From the NCBI RefSeq assembly GCF_004359215.1, contig NC_090610.1:6361628-6376776 (forward strand): a stretch of 15,149 nucleotides of DNA, given 5' to 3'. A program made the position numbers and the translations under genes. Source of the DNA: Bremia lactucae. Lineage: Eukaryota > Oomycota > Peronosporomycetes > Peronosporales > Peronosporaceae. Each line of letters starts with the position of its first letter. The first letter of the stretch is position 1. Below are positions 1 through 8,372 of the stretch, in pieces. The notes below the pieces were generated by a model. The model searched no databases. It saw only the letters and a program-made list of their open reading frames with translations, and was not told where the DNA came from.

Positions 1-717
1 GAAGAGGTTGGAGACCTAAATTATAGGCTCACCCTTCCCCCGTATATGAAGACGCACCCCGTATTTTACGTGGGTCGTCTGAAACGGTATGTAGACCCAA
101 ATGAGGTCACATATCCCCATCTGGCTAAGGAGACCGATGGTGACGCCGACTGTGAGTCGAGCGTCGTTCGGGTGAGGGGGACGGTGAAGGCGAAAAGCTA
201 TCAGACCGATTCCTCCCACCACGAACAGGACTTGGAGAGCGAGTGACATTACGCGAGTAACGCGGATCCCTCAGCATTATTCTCTCAAAGAGGTCCAAGC
301 GAGTCTTCAGGCGTTCATAACCCTGACAAGCCTTCGCTCGGACATCACGAAATCCCGAGGTCAGTCGTGAGACTTGACCCTCGAGATCCGCAATACGTCG
401 TTCAGCAGCGCTTAACGCCTGTGACTGAACGAACGAAGGTAAGGCAGCCGCGAGTAGTTAGGCGAGATCGCCACTCCTATCGGGCGCCGCCTGCACTAAT
501 GGATGCGGGTCGGAATAAACGCTTCCTTGTTGGAAGGTTGCTTGCCCACCCCTCCATGAGGCAAAAGTATCAGATCCTCGTCCAATGAAAAGGTTACCTG
601 AAGATTTTCGACTCTTGGGAACCGATCGATACCCTACGTATTGATGTGCCCGGCTTTGTGGCTGCCTATGAAAAGGAGCACCAGCTGAGGCCTCTTCGCT
701 TGTCTCAAATGGAGTAG
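1..717 (+). pseudogene. Ty3/gypsy pol 3' end (element E1): integrase C-terminus and chromodomain, truncated by window edge
   Basis: Frame 1 is open from the first base. It reads a typical gypsy integrase C-terminal tail, LPPYMKTHPVFYVGRLKRY at about 40-93, then a polar linker and a chromodomain-like segment (RFLVGRLLAH at about 517, then YQILVQ-stop-KGY and DSWEP at about 570-630). The same frame runs to a stop at 715-717. It is broken by TGA at 244-246 and by TGA at 586-588, where the family normally has Trp of the WKGY core. In intact elements integrase inserts the cDNA and the chromodomain helps select chromatin targets. The upstream part of pol lies outside the window. The first 275 bp are a diverged direct repeat of 12479-12757. 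I am confident of the family; loss of function is inferred from the two stops. Confidence 0.85.
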
Positions 718-1620
718 CAGTAGTAGCGTTGTGAGAAGAAACAGGGGGTGCAGTACCACCCATGATTTCTTTCAAACGCAAGCGAGCGAAATTAATTCGC
801 TGCGACCGCTGTTTTATCGCATCGGAATGCGGATGGTTGCGGCGCAGGAATTCCGCCTCGTAATGGCCCGGCGTTTCATTTGAACGCAATATGACCGGGA
901 TCGGGAAAATACGCCCAAGCGATTTTCTCTGAGCCCTCCATGATTTAATGACACCATAATAATTATGTGCGTCTACAGGAGCGCGCTCTAGGAGCGACGC
1001 TCTTGGTCCGTTTGAACGACTCCATTTAGATGGAGGGGGCATCTTTGGTATGCCACCCGTCACATAGCCACGTTCTAAACGACTGGCTTGTGACAACTAC
1101 TGAGCACGTTCACGTGTCGTCTGCGAAGCTTTAGGCTCCGAATCGTCTATGTCAGAACCATTATGGATTATGGTCTGAGCATAAAGCGTTGTGATTATAC
1201 CCAACGGAGAAGCGGCTTATGGGCAGCGCTCTCATTACCTGTTGCTGCGCTTTCCAGCGCAGACGACGGGACAGCATGCGTAAATGCTGCTGTCTCCATG
1301 TTGTGAGCCATGAGAGAAGTTTGGATGGGCAGTAATCCGCCATCATCCTTCCTCATGAGTTCGATGTCCGCATCACTACTATGAGGTGACGGCAACGGTG
1401 TCGACTCATTGTAGTCGACAATGAGCGACGATTCAGCATCCTCACTGTTAAAGTGAGGTGGATCGTTTAGCCCTGTTAACGCGACAGCAGCAGTAGCTGT
1501 CGGCGTTTAGACTAATGCATTAGACGCGGCCTGCGAATTAACGCGGCGTGTGCGCTTAGCTTGAGGTTGAGTGGGCGTCTTCGCAGACGACCCACCAATG
1601 TGGCCCCTTTTAAATGGCAT
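458..1620 (-). pseudogene. Antisense gene of element E1, opposite to pol
   Basis: On the minus strand an ATG at 1620-1618 opens a frame beginning MPFKRG with a basic cluster (AKRTRR). It is broken by TAA at 1509-1507, continues to TAA at 1197-1195, and then shifts frame. The shifted frame carries one stop (TAG at 1099-1097) and stays open to 458. The central part, about 1050-760, is rich in charged residues (for example HYEAEFLRRNHPHSDAIKQR) and does not look random. The plus strand is full of stops from 715 on, so the coding signal there is antisense to the element. The part below 717 overlaps the chromodomain and may be fortuitously open. No known domain is recognised. Its start lies about 130 bp inside the 3' LTR, as in E3. 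A short match with the E3 protein (SLIVDY versus SLEVDY) is only suggestive. Confidence 0.6.
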
Positions 1621-1735
1621 CTTTGGCGCCGTGCATACAAACACGTGTGCTAAAATGATTGAGTGAACTAGCGGCACGTAAAGCTGCTCGCAGTTCCTCT
1701 CTCCTCTTTGACGAATTTAAAAATGTAAATTCGTT

Positions 1736-1751
1736 CTTAAAGGGGGGATGG
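1736..1751 (+). other. Polypurine tract of E1
   Basis: CTTAAAGGGGGGATGG directly precedes a TGTAACGGG LTR start. The polypurine tract primes plus-strand DNA synthesis in LTR retrotransposons. The same arrangement, with very similar sequence, is present on the opposite strand beside the E3 LTR. Confidence 0.75.
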
Positions 1752-2035
1752 TGTAACGGGCTAAAGCTGCCCTAATGTTACACAGTCCCCGTTAAGTACA
1801 CTTGGTGTACTTAGGGGGATGGTCAATTACTAAATTAATGTAATTAAACCCAGCACTCGGGTGTCGTGCACATTTGTGACCAACCCTTGTGTATGTGATG
1901 CACATGGGTGCATTCACATTAGGAGGGATGACGCCTACCGTCATCCGTTACGCGAGGTATCGAGAAAGATATGCCTTGTTTTCCTTGCACGACACTGTTT
2001 AAAAGTGTGCACGTTCTTGGGATGAACTCAGGAGG
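1752..2035 (+). repeat. 3' LTR of gypsy element E1, right end uncertain
   Basis: The LTR begins TGTAACGGGC immediately after the polypurine tract. The first 195 bp form a series of potential stem-loops (1752-1782, 1787-1817, 1825-1845, 1893-1919, 1926-1946). No clear TG...CA right end was found. ATCCGTTACG at about 1942-1951 could be a mutated end of a 200-bp LTR, since it mirrors the start. Otherwise the LTR runs to about 2035, where copia integrase coding begins and may have truncated it. No target-site duplication can be defined. Confidence 0.6.
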
Positions 2036-2049
2036 AGGGTATTAGAATG

Positions 2050-2633
2050 TGGATTTTTTTATTCTGCAAGAAATCGGGCGTTGCCAGACAGCGAAGTGAA
2101 GCTCGAAATCAAGCCAGCAATTTAAAGCTAAGCGCATGCGTCGGACCATCATGAATATGGCTCGCTGTATGATATTTGCTTCTGGTTTGCCGCTGAATAT
2201 CGGGGGTGATGCGTTCGAGTATGCTGTTTAGATATTAAATCGGGCTTCTACAAAATTAAATTTTAGGAATTTATTAGCTGACGAACCAGACTCCGTCGCT
2301 CGGTGAAAGTTGTCACTTATGCGTCGCCATGTAATGTGTACAGAGATCCCAAGAAGCAAAATTTTGCTCCGAGAGGGCAAAAAGAGATTATTGTTGGTAT
2401 TGGTGAAAAGACCAATACCAACAAAAATCTCTTTTTGCAAAGGGTATCGTGTTTACCTGTCGAAGGATAAAGTAGTAGTCGTCCCCCAGCATGTGCGAAA
2501 CATTGAAACACTAAACAAGACCGAAAACCATCATTTCCAAGATTTGTATTTGCAGAATAATCCTAGTCTAAAACAATTACGACTCCGTGCGAAATCAATG
2601 CCAGGAATGATTCGCTTGACGCATGACGCATGA
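2050..2633 (+). pseudogene. Ty1/copia integrase fragment
   Basis: The segment reads copia-type integrase. WIFLFCKKSGVAR at 2050 resembles the start of the core. After an apparent internal deletion come NMARCMIFASGLPL and ILNRASTK (about 2150-2265), then the C-terminal part YRDPKKQNFAPRGQKE and KGYRVYLSKDKVVVV to about 2633. Stops occur at 2229-2231 and 2304-2306. A frameshift lies before 2321. A second frame break is caused by the inverted duplication at 2377-2438. There is no upstream gag, protease or 5' LTR, so this is a 5'-truncated remnant abutting the E1 LTR. Family assignment comes from recognised motifs and from the RT and RNase H that follow. Confidence 0.75.
2377..2438. repeat. 28-bp inverted duplication with a 6-nt loop
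   Basis: The left arm at 2377-2404 and the right arm at 2411-2438 are reverse complements except at one base. They are separated by GAAAAG. Integrase coding is in one frame before the loop and in another after the right arm. The 28-nt length of the right arm accounts exactly for that shift, so the right arm looks like an inserted inverted copy of the left arm. Confidence 0.85.
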
Positions 2634-2638
2634 CGCAT
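2617..2638. repeat. Three tandem copies of TGACGCA
   Basis: Three perfect head-to-tail 7-bp units lie at 2617-2637, followed by T. They sit at the left edge of the inverted copia segment, and may be a mark of repair at that junction. Confidence 0.8.
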
Positions 2639-2868
2639 AGCCTCCCCAAATTTTCTTGGGTCAGAAGCTGTGCCAGCATTAACAATGCACTCTAGATCGT
2701 TTAATTTTCTATTTCCTTGATCGCGGCCAGAATTTCTGCTCTGTACGCCAACCTTATCACAACCTTCTTTTTTCGTGTCCACGAATTCTTTTATTTCTTT
2801 TTTATTTCTCTTTGGTTTCCGAACGAATTGTCCCCCTCCCGGGGGGGGGTGGTAAGTCTTGGTATATG
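2638..2868 (-). pseudogene. Inverted copia integrase-RT linker segment
   Basis: On the minus strand this piece reads a basic, Pro/Gly-rich stretch (TYTKTYHPPPGGGQFVRKPK) followed by SDPRKFGEAMR. That is the sequence expected between copia integrase and the start of RT, where a GEAMR-type motif precedes the LKSNGVW motif. Both flanks read copia on the plus strand, and each part occurs once. I therefore infer a local inversion of about 230 bp rather than a second inserted copy. A run of nine Gs at about 2841-2849 lies within it. Confidence 0.65.
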
Positions 2869-3757
2869 TTCCGAGAAATCCCGATCTTTGAAAAGCAATG
2901 GGGTTTGGGATATTGTCAAAGCCCCATACATGTTTGAGCATTAAATTCGAAGTGGTTTTTCAAGACAAGTGTGACGCCGAAGGTAATTTCGAGCGTCCAA
3001 AGTCGAGATTGGTCGCATGCGGAAATAAATAAGCTTTTGAAGTGAATTTTGTAGTTGTATTTGCAGCTGTAATTGACGTGTCCAGCGTCAAGATGATTTT
3101 TGCTTCGGCAAGAAGACGGACAGTACCTGTGAAGCACGATGAAGTAGCAAATGCTTCGTCAAAGCGGACAAGGAAGAGTACCTCGACATGTTTATCCGAG
3201 TTCCGCAGTGAATGCAGGTTGACGAAGACACGTAGAAACGTTTGGGTGTGTCAAGAATAACGAGGTTGCATTCGAGCAGCAAAAGCATTATATGGACTGA
3301 AACAGGCAGGAAGATTCTGGAGTAAATAACTGCACCAAAAATTGATGGGAATTGGTTATACTCAAAATATCATGTCTATCGTAGATGAATAAGTGCTCAT
3401 ATTTTTAGTTGTTGGAGTTTACGTCGATGACCTACTGGTCACGGGAACTGATCAGAGTTCCAAGAATTATTTTTGCGAAGAGTTGTTTTTGCTGGCGGCA
3501 AAGGACCTAGGACAAGTGCGTAAGTTTTTAAATATGCATATCCAATATGACGAAGAAACTGGGTTCAGATTCGATCAAGAAGTGAACATAGTGAATATGC
3601 TTAAGAAACTTGGTCCTGAAATGTGCCATAGCGTTCGTGTGCCTATCACTGTAACGATATCAAGAATTCAGTTACCACATGTCCGGAGGAGATGGAGTGG
3701 TGACAGTAAAAGTTTTCCAGTCACTTATTCGAAGTTTATTGTAGATTTCACGATGCA
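2869..3757 (+). pseudogene. Ty1/copia reverse transcriptase
   Basis: The coding is fragmented but in order: SLKSNGVWDIV (about 2885), CDAEGNFERPKSRLVACGNK (about 2979-3030), VVFAAVIDVSSVKMIFA (about 3054-3105), ALYGLKQAGRFWSK (about 3285-3326) and VGVYVDDLLVTG with the catalytic YVDD at 3420-3431. It continues through KDLGQVRKFLNM and VRVPI to a stop near 3757. YVDD holds two of the metal-binding aspartates of RT, which copies element RNA into cDNA. Several frameshifts and stops, such as TAA at 3327-3329, show that it is dead. Order and motifs match oomycete copia pol. It follows the inverted linker and precedes RNase H. Confidence 0.85.
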
Positions 3758-4360
3758 TTAGGCCGGACATTGCATTTGAGGTGCACAAATGTTCAAAATG
3801 GACTCATCAGCCAATAATGGGTGATTACCAGTTGGCAAGAAAAATAGCCAGGTACCTTTATGGAACGAGAACATTGTGCCTTTGCATGACCGGACAAGAA
3901 AATAATTCCTCTTGAAAGTGTTCGGATACAGTGATGCAGATTTTGCTGCTGACAAAGGTGACAGAAAGTCAGTCCCGGGTGGCATATTTACAATTGAAGA
4001 TATGCCAGTGAGCTGGGTACGCAAAAAATAAGGTGTAAATTACTTTCAACTATGGAAGCTGCATTCACTGCTCCGTCTATTGTGGGGCTCGAGATTTGTT
4101 TGGTGTTCGAGAACTTTCTAGTGAGTTAAACTTGAAGATTGAGGAACCGATGCAACTACGGGTGGATAATCCAGATGCTTTGAAGCAACTTGACGGCGAA
4201 AGGGTATCTGCTAAGCAAAAAAATATTGACGTGGGAATCATATTTGTTGTAGATTTCAAAAAGCGAGGAATTATAAGACCCGAGTCTCGAGAGATGCCTG
4301 CGGGCATACTTACAAATACATTAACAGCACCAAAACTGGCTGCATCAGGTGATCATTTTA
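3758..4360 (+). pseudogene. Ty1/copia RNase H domain and pol C-terminus
   Basis: After RT the plus strand reads RPDIAF and KWTHQPIMGDYQLARKIARY (about 3761-3855), then YSDADFAADKGDRKSV (about 3928-3975), STMEAAF (about 4048) and MQLRVDN (about 4150-4170). These carry the acidic residues of copia RNase H, which removes the RNA template. The later motif AKQKNIDV has Asn where the family usually has His. The ending IIRPESREMPAGILTN leads to the 3' end of pol. The reading changes frame near 3800, 3915 and 4035-4095. A stop follows SWVRKK at 4029-4031. Confidence 0.75.
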
Positions 4361-4424
4361 AGATAAACTGTTCAATGTTGACTGTTACGGAGCAAGGACC
4401 AGGTGCTTTGTCAGGGACAGTGTC

Positions 4425-4555
4425 GACGAGGAGGATTGTTGAAACGTACGATCAAGTTAATGTTCCACTAATATGGTACGAGGTGTCATCTATTGATTGG
4501 TATAAAATTTATTTTAAAATCTATTACATATAAATCAGTCTTAAAACTACTTCCT
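4425..4555 (+). repeat. Copia polypurine tract and start of the 3' LTR
   Basis: GACGAGGAGGAT at 4425-4436 is purine-rich and is followed by TGTTGAAACG, a typical copia LTR start, at 4437. The AT-rich sequence after it includes GGTATAAAATTTATT, which resembles a TATA region. The right end is not defined: similarity to LTR character fades near 4555, where composition changes to that of E2. Confidence 0.5.
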
Positions 4556-4815
4556 AGCCCTTAAGTGCGCACGTGAAGCCGGATTACCGCTTCCGTGACG
4601 ACAGTCGTCCTAAGGTACTTAGTTCGTTGGGTGAGGTCGCTTAGGCCCCCACCAACTACCTCATTCAAGTGAGATAAGACAATCCAACCGCTTCTATACT
4701 GTGCTCGAAGGTATATACTTGAGTAGAGCGAGGCTGCTATAGAAGCGCCCGCCTACATTCAATACCACTAGTAGTCCTTCCCAAGACCCGTCTCTTTGAG
4801 CGTGTCAGTGAGATT
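4556..4815 (+). other. Non-coding stretch before E2 gag, probably its leader or a 5' LTR remnant
   Basis: No protein-coding frame is supported. Short palindromes are present: GACGACAGTCGTC near 4597-4609, CTAAGGTACTTAG near 4610-4622, and CTTCTATA paired with TATAGAAG at about 4691-4745. The position just upstream of gag suggests the end of a 5' LTR and the leader of E2. No TGTAAC start and no primer-binding site was identified. Confidence 0.3.
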
Positions 4816-4817
4816 GA

Positions 4818-5800
4818 GCCTCAATATCGATCGGGCATATCCCCTACCTCTTCGAACATCATCGGGAGGTGACAGAGCACTTGGCGCAGGGACTTAATGA
4901 TCAAGACCTGGCCAGGCTATTAAAGAGTCTTCCAAGCCAACTCGTTGCTCCGATCGAGCAGTTTGAGGTGTTCGTGCTCAGACAGCAATGGGCCACGTTC
5001 GAGGCACAGAGCCATGTTGCGGCGGAGTCCGTCCCTAAGACTTAAAATGAACTTAGGCGTGAAAACGCTCGGAGCGAGGCTGTCAATAGGACTGTTGAGA
5101 TCCTCTCCGCCCGGCCGAATCAGTCGAGGCCCATTCAGATGGACCCGCCCAAGTTCGATGAAGCTGGAGTGCACACGATCGCCCACTAACTGTTAGCCGT
5201 GGAGCACTGCGGTGTGGCACAGCTAATAGAGGACGAAACTCGGATGGTGTCGTATGTTATGTCTCATTTGCGCGACAAGGCCTCAGAGTGGACTCTCTCG
5301 GCGCTTATGACGGGTGGTAAGGCGCTTCCTTCATGGGCGATCTTTAAGACAAAGATTCGCGCCATGTTTCAGCCACCGAACAATGAATTGTTGCTTCAAG
5401 CGCGCTTCTTAAAACACGGCAGGCGAAGCGATCTCTGCAAGAATATGTGCAGGAGATGCACTCGCTGTCGGCGTCCATAACTGTGGGTTCAATACCGGAA
5501 CACATTAAGGTGCCCACGTTTATAAAAAGACTGTAACACGGCCCACCACAATAGGCTCTTTTGGAAGGTGCCGTCAACGATAAGCGAGGATATCTAAATT
5601 GCCTTGGTTCAGTGCAAGCCTTCTACAGTGCCTCGGCGACAGCTTGGTAGAGGCCGTCGGCCGAAAGGCTTGATGCCACTCCTATAGAGTTGGGCAAATT
5701 GTAGTAGCCTACGTCTGTTATAATGCTACAAATGCGGCCAATTGAAGGCTCGCTGCTAGTCAAAGTCTTCGCTGGTGCTAAGACGCTCAGCAAGAAGGCT
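4818..5800 (+). pseudogene. Ty3/gypsy gag (element E2)
   Basis: Frame 3 reads HLAQGLNDQDLARLLKSLPS from 4878, then MDPPKFDEAG, GVAQLIEDETRMVSYVMSHL and KIRAMFQPPNNE to about 5420. It then shifts frame to SLQEYVQEMHSLSASITVG. Stops occur at 5043-5045 and 5187-5189, the latter where the family has Trp. A degraded zinc knuckle, CYKCGQLKARC, lies at 5724-5756 with the His missing (C-x2-C-x6-C). Gag forms the particle that packages element RNA. The N-terminus is uncertain because the frame is closed at 4815-4817. I recognise the middle region as the gag of oomycete gypsy elements. Confidence 0.8.
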
Positions 5801-6061
5801 CCTTACCCGAAAAATGATGTCAAGAACCAGCGTGCACGATGCATCCAGATATTCAACGTTCTGCTTTTTTTAAACACTGGAAGAACTATAGTTTCATAGA
5901 ACAGATCATTAATTTTGAATTTTTGAGTATAGTTGGTACTTTCGATGCAAATGAGCTCTGCATCGACCAATGAAGGCTCAGGAAATGCAGGAGCGTAGAA
6001 GGGCGAGATGCTCTGAAGCAACCCCTAAATTTAAAGTTACCAAACGAATGGGTAGCATAGT
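5801..6061 (+). other. Gag-protease interval without recognisable coding
   Basis: This AT-rich interval has no frame I can link to gag or protease. A 72-codon open frame exists on the minus strand (6021-5803), but it has no recognisable motif. There is a 7-bp palindrome, CGATGCA and TGCATCG, at 5943-5965. It may be decayed element sequence or a small insert. Confidence 0.3.
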
Positions 6062-6510
6062 CCCTGAGGTCCCGAAAGTTTGGACCTACACCTTGCTGGT
6101 TACAGCTCTCGAATACAAAGCTATGACCATGTGATGACCCTTATCGTAGATTCGGGTGCATTACAAAATGCTGTGAAAATCGTGGCTCTAAAACAAAGAA
6201 ATGATATTTATGGGTCGCTTTGCCGGGGTAGCAAGCCAGAAGAGGTGACCATTCATTTAGCTAATGGCGCGCTCGTAAAATCTGAGGGGGGTCTAGCTAA
6301 ACTCGCCTTTATTTTAGTGACTTCTTTAGTAGAGATAAGTAGGTGTGGAGAGTTCGTATGATCTCAATCCTGGGCATGCCATGGTTGGCAAGACACCAAC
6401 CATGGATTGACTGGCGTACACGCACAGTTGCTAACTATACACAGGACACTGGAAAGGATGTGCTCATGCAAAAGGCTTCTGCAACTGATGTCGTGTACAG
6501 CACAGTTTAG
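6062..6510 (+). pseudogene. Ty3/gypsy aspartic protease (element E2)
   Basis: The reading LHLAGYSSRIQSYDHVMTL leads to IVDSGA, with the catalytic DSGA at 6149-6160. EEVTIHLANGALVKSEGG follows at about 6240-6290. After a frameshift near 6340, ILGMPWLARHQPWIDWRTRT (about 6367-6426) supplies the second conserved block, where an ILGMPW motif follows the flap region. A stop lies at 6508-6510. Retropepsins of this kind cut the Gag-Pol precursor. The domain order after gag is normal. The frameshift and stop make it a pseudogene. Confidence 0.8.
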
Positions 6511-6736
6511 GGTGCGTTGACAGAATGTCAAACGTCACCAAGTCCTATTCAGCTCGAAAAGACTGGAGTAGTGAAAAGGACGATGACAAGTAGTAATGCG
6601 TCCAATGATCCTGCACATAGCCGAAAGCATGTGGTAGTAGATAGCGAGCTGATAAGAAGTCAAGGGTCGCAAGAACCGGCACAGAGCCTAAATCCTGGTG
6701 CGGTTGGAAGGGGTGCGTTTGCCAAGAGAGCAACGA
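6511..6736 (+). pseudogene. Protease-RT linker remnant of E2
   Basis: The plus strand stays open after the protease stop with a Ser/Thr/Gln-rich, low-complexity reading. No domain is recognised. It is consistent with the variable linker between protease and RT. It ends near an inverted repeat that marks the left edge of the block of opposite polarity. Confidence 0.35.
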
Positions 6737-6753
6737 CACCCCTTCCAATCGCA
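6699..6753. repeat. 17-bp inverted repeat at the inversion edge
   Basis: TGCGGTTGGAAGGGGTG at 6699-6715 and CACCCCTTCCAATCGCA at 6737-6753 are complementary except at one base, with a 21-nt spacer. The repeat lies where plus-strand linker coding gives way to minus-strand pol coding. Confidence 0.8.
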
Positions 6754-6754
6754 C

Positions 6755-8186
6755 AGAACATGCCATCGCTGTAGCTAAAGCGATTTATATCAGCCTTCAG
6801 GTGCGACAAAATGGAGACCTTTTGTCCACCGAAGTGATCCAACAGCAGGCGACAATGTTCGTCCTAACTGTAGCCCCCCTCCTATTTTGGAGGCCAATGA
6901 GCTCGTCACGTGGTAGACCTTCATGGCTGCCAGCGTTGCAATCCAACTTGTGCCTTAACACGGGGCACAGTATCTTCGTGTCTTGCCTCGAAGTCTGGTC
7001 TGTGCGATAAAGCGTCAGCCAAGACATTCGACTTACCCGGCTTGTATTCAACTTCGAAATTAAATTTCAGAGAATAATGTAGGCCCACTTGCCATTCTCG
7101 ACAAGAGTGCGGTGGGTTTTTTAGGGTCCGCAGTGATGCGTGATCCGTACGAAGTACAAAGGGTTCGGTACCCAACCGGTGCACGCGACACTTTACAAGA
7201 GCATACTCTATTGAAGTAGCTCCTTGTCATGCACAGGCAATTCAGTTCCACGGCTTTAAAAAGCATGGACTGGTAACGATACACGGTCGACGCTGTCGCC
7301 TTCTTTCTTCATAAGCGCGCTGCCGATTGCAGAAATGCTTGCATCGCAGTCGACGCTAAAGGGCTTAACCGCATCTGGCAATGTTAAGACCGATGCCTCT
7401 ACAAGAAATTGCTCCACTGATGTGAACGCATCTACTTGTTCTTTTGACCAAATCCATTCTGCATCCTTTTTAGGAAGGTGAGACAAGAGCTGCCTACGCT
7501 CTCCATAGCTCATGCTGTTCTTGAGCAAGTTATCAGCGAGCCCTAGGAATTGGCACAAATCCTTTTCGTGTCGTGGGATTGGCCATTTCTTGACATTCTT
7601 TACCTTGTGTGACTCGTACGCCATCGGTAGCTTCTTTTTTTCTTCTTTCTTCCTTTGACAATGAAGCCCAGCACAATGTCTCGGGGACCCCTACCTTTGA
7701 CGCGCTTTTGTAAGTTGACGTACAATTGGGCGTCACCGAGGGTCTTCGACAGCATCCAAATACGCTTGTGAAACTCTATTGGGCTCAGCCCGTCCTCGGC
7801 CTGTAGGCACAGTGCAGACGCATCACGTGAGCCACCACTCGGTTGAGTGTCGCCGGTGCGTTATTCAAAGTAGCCATCATTTAGATCTAACGCGGAAATG
7901 AAAGCTCGCTTTTCCATTTAATTGACCAATACATCTTTTCGCAGGATTGGCGTTCGCGCCAGAATGGTGGCCAATATCAGCTTATTGTAAGCGTAAGCCA
8001 CGCGCCATTCACTTGTGGCTTTACGCACACAGAAGGCCGGCTGTAGTAAGGCGATTTGCTCTGACCTACATTCCCACCTTGGCTTGCTTATTGAAAAACA
8101 CATCGATAGAATCGACTTGTTCCTTAGACAACGGCCAACTGTTGCTTATCGTCCACACTGGACGAAAGCGTCCTAGAAACGGACAA
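6755..8186 (-). pseudogene. Ty3/gypsy RT and RNase H of E2, in inverted orientation
   Basis: Read on the minus strand from 8186 downward: WPLSKEQVDSIDVFF (about 8140-8097), PAFCVRKATSEWRVAYAYNK (about 8040-7980), PILRKDV, ISALDLNDGYF (about 7903-7870) and NNAPATLNRVVAHVMR. Then come the RT thumb or connection (KNVKKWPIPR, LGLADNLLKNS) and RNase H with SVDCDASISAIGSALMKK (about 7354-7300), DKELL (about 7232), RTDHASLRTLKN (about 7150-7115) and YKPGKSNVLADALSHRPDFE (about 7045-6985). The end reads ADINRFSYSDG near 6800-6768, just before the integrase zinc region. The YxDD box is not visible. A deletion follows ALDLNDGYF, and there are many frameshifts. Gag, protease and the integrase core of E2 are on the plus strand, so I infer this block was inverted within the element. 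Confidence 0.8.
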
Positions 8187-8189
8187 AAA

Positions 8190-8372
8190 GAACGATTCGC
8201 TTTTCAAGGCTGAGATGCCTTGGGAACCAGCTCGTTTTTTTCGATTCTGTAGAAACATTTTGATATGTTGTTAAAAAAGTGCCGAACCGCCTACCTGCCG
8301 ATAGGGGTATCGGGCACGAAATTGATCTGGTACCTGGCACCAAGTATTGCGTGGTCAGACAACCACCAAGCT
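8190..8372 (+). pseudogene. RT N-terminal segment of E2, flipped back to the plus strand
   Basis: The plus strand reads FFDSVETF-stop-YVVKKVPN followed by RLPADRGIGHEIDLVPGTKY and CVVRQ, ending at about 8372. This is the conserved entry to gypsy RT, which should directly precede the WPLSKEQ motif. WPLSKEQ lies immediately to the left, on the minus strand. The part that should precede this segment lies to the right, also on the minus strand. The segment of about 180 bp therefore has polarity opposite to its surroundings. Its outer limits are approximate. Confidence 0.7.

Noticed and set aside
2841..2849. Run of nine Gs
   Set aside because: It falls in the Pro/Gly-rich copia linker. A homopolymer of this length is unremarkable, and could be a sequencing length error.
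5803..6021. Minus-strand open frame of 72 codons
   Set aside because: No recognisable motif and no link to neighbouring element coding. The AT-rich composition makes it likely to be chance.
6379..6405. Perfect 10-bp inverted repeat CCATGGTTGG / CCAACCATGG
   Set aside because: It lies in the conserved protease block GMPWLARHQPW, and the symmetry follows from the codons for PWL and QPW. No separate role is needed.
7947..8213. Plus-strand open frame of 88 codons
   Set aside because: It is the complement of well-supported RT coding on the minus strand (PAFCVRKATSEW, AYNKLILATI).
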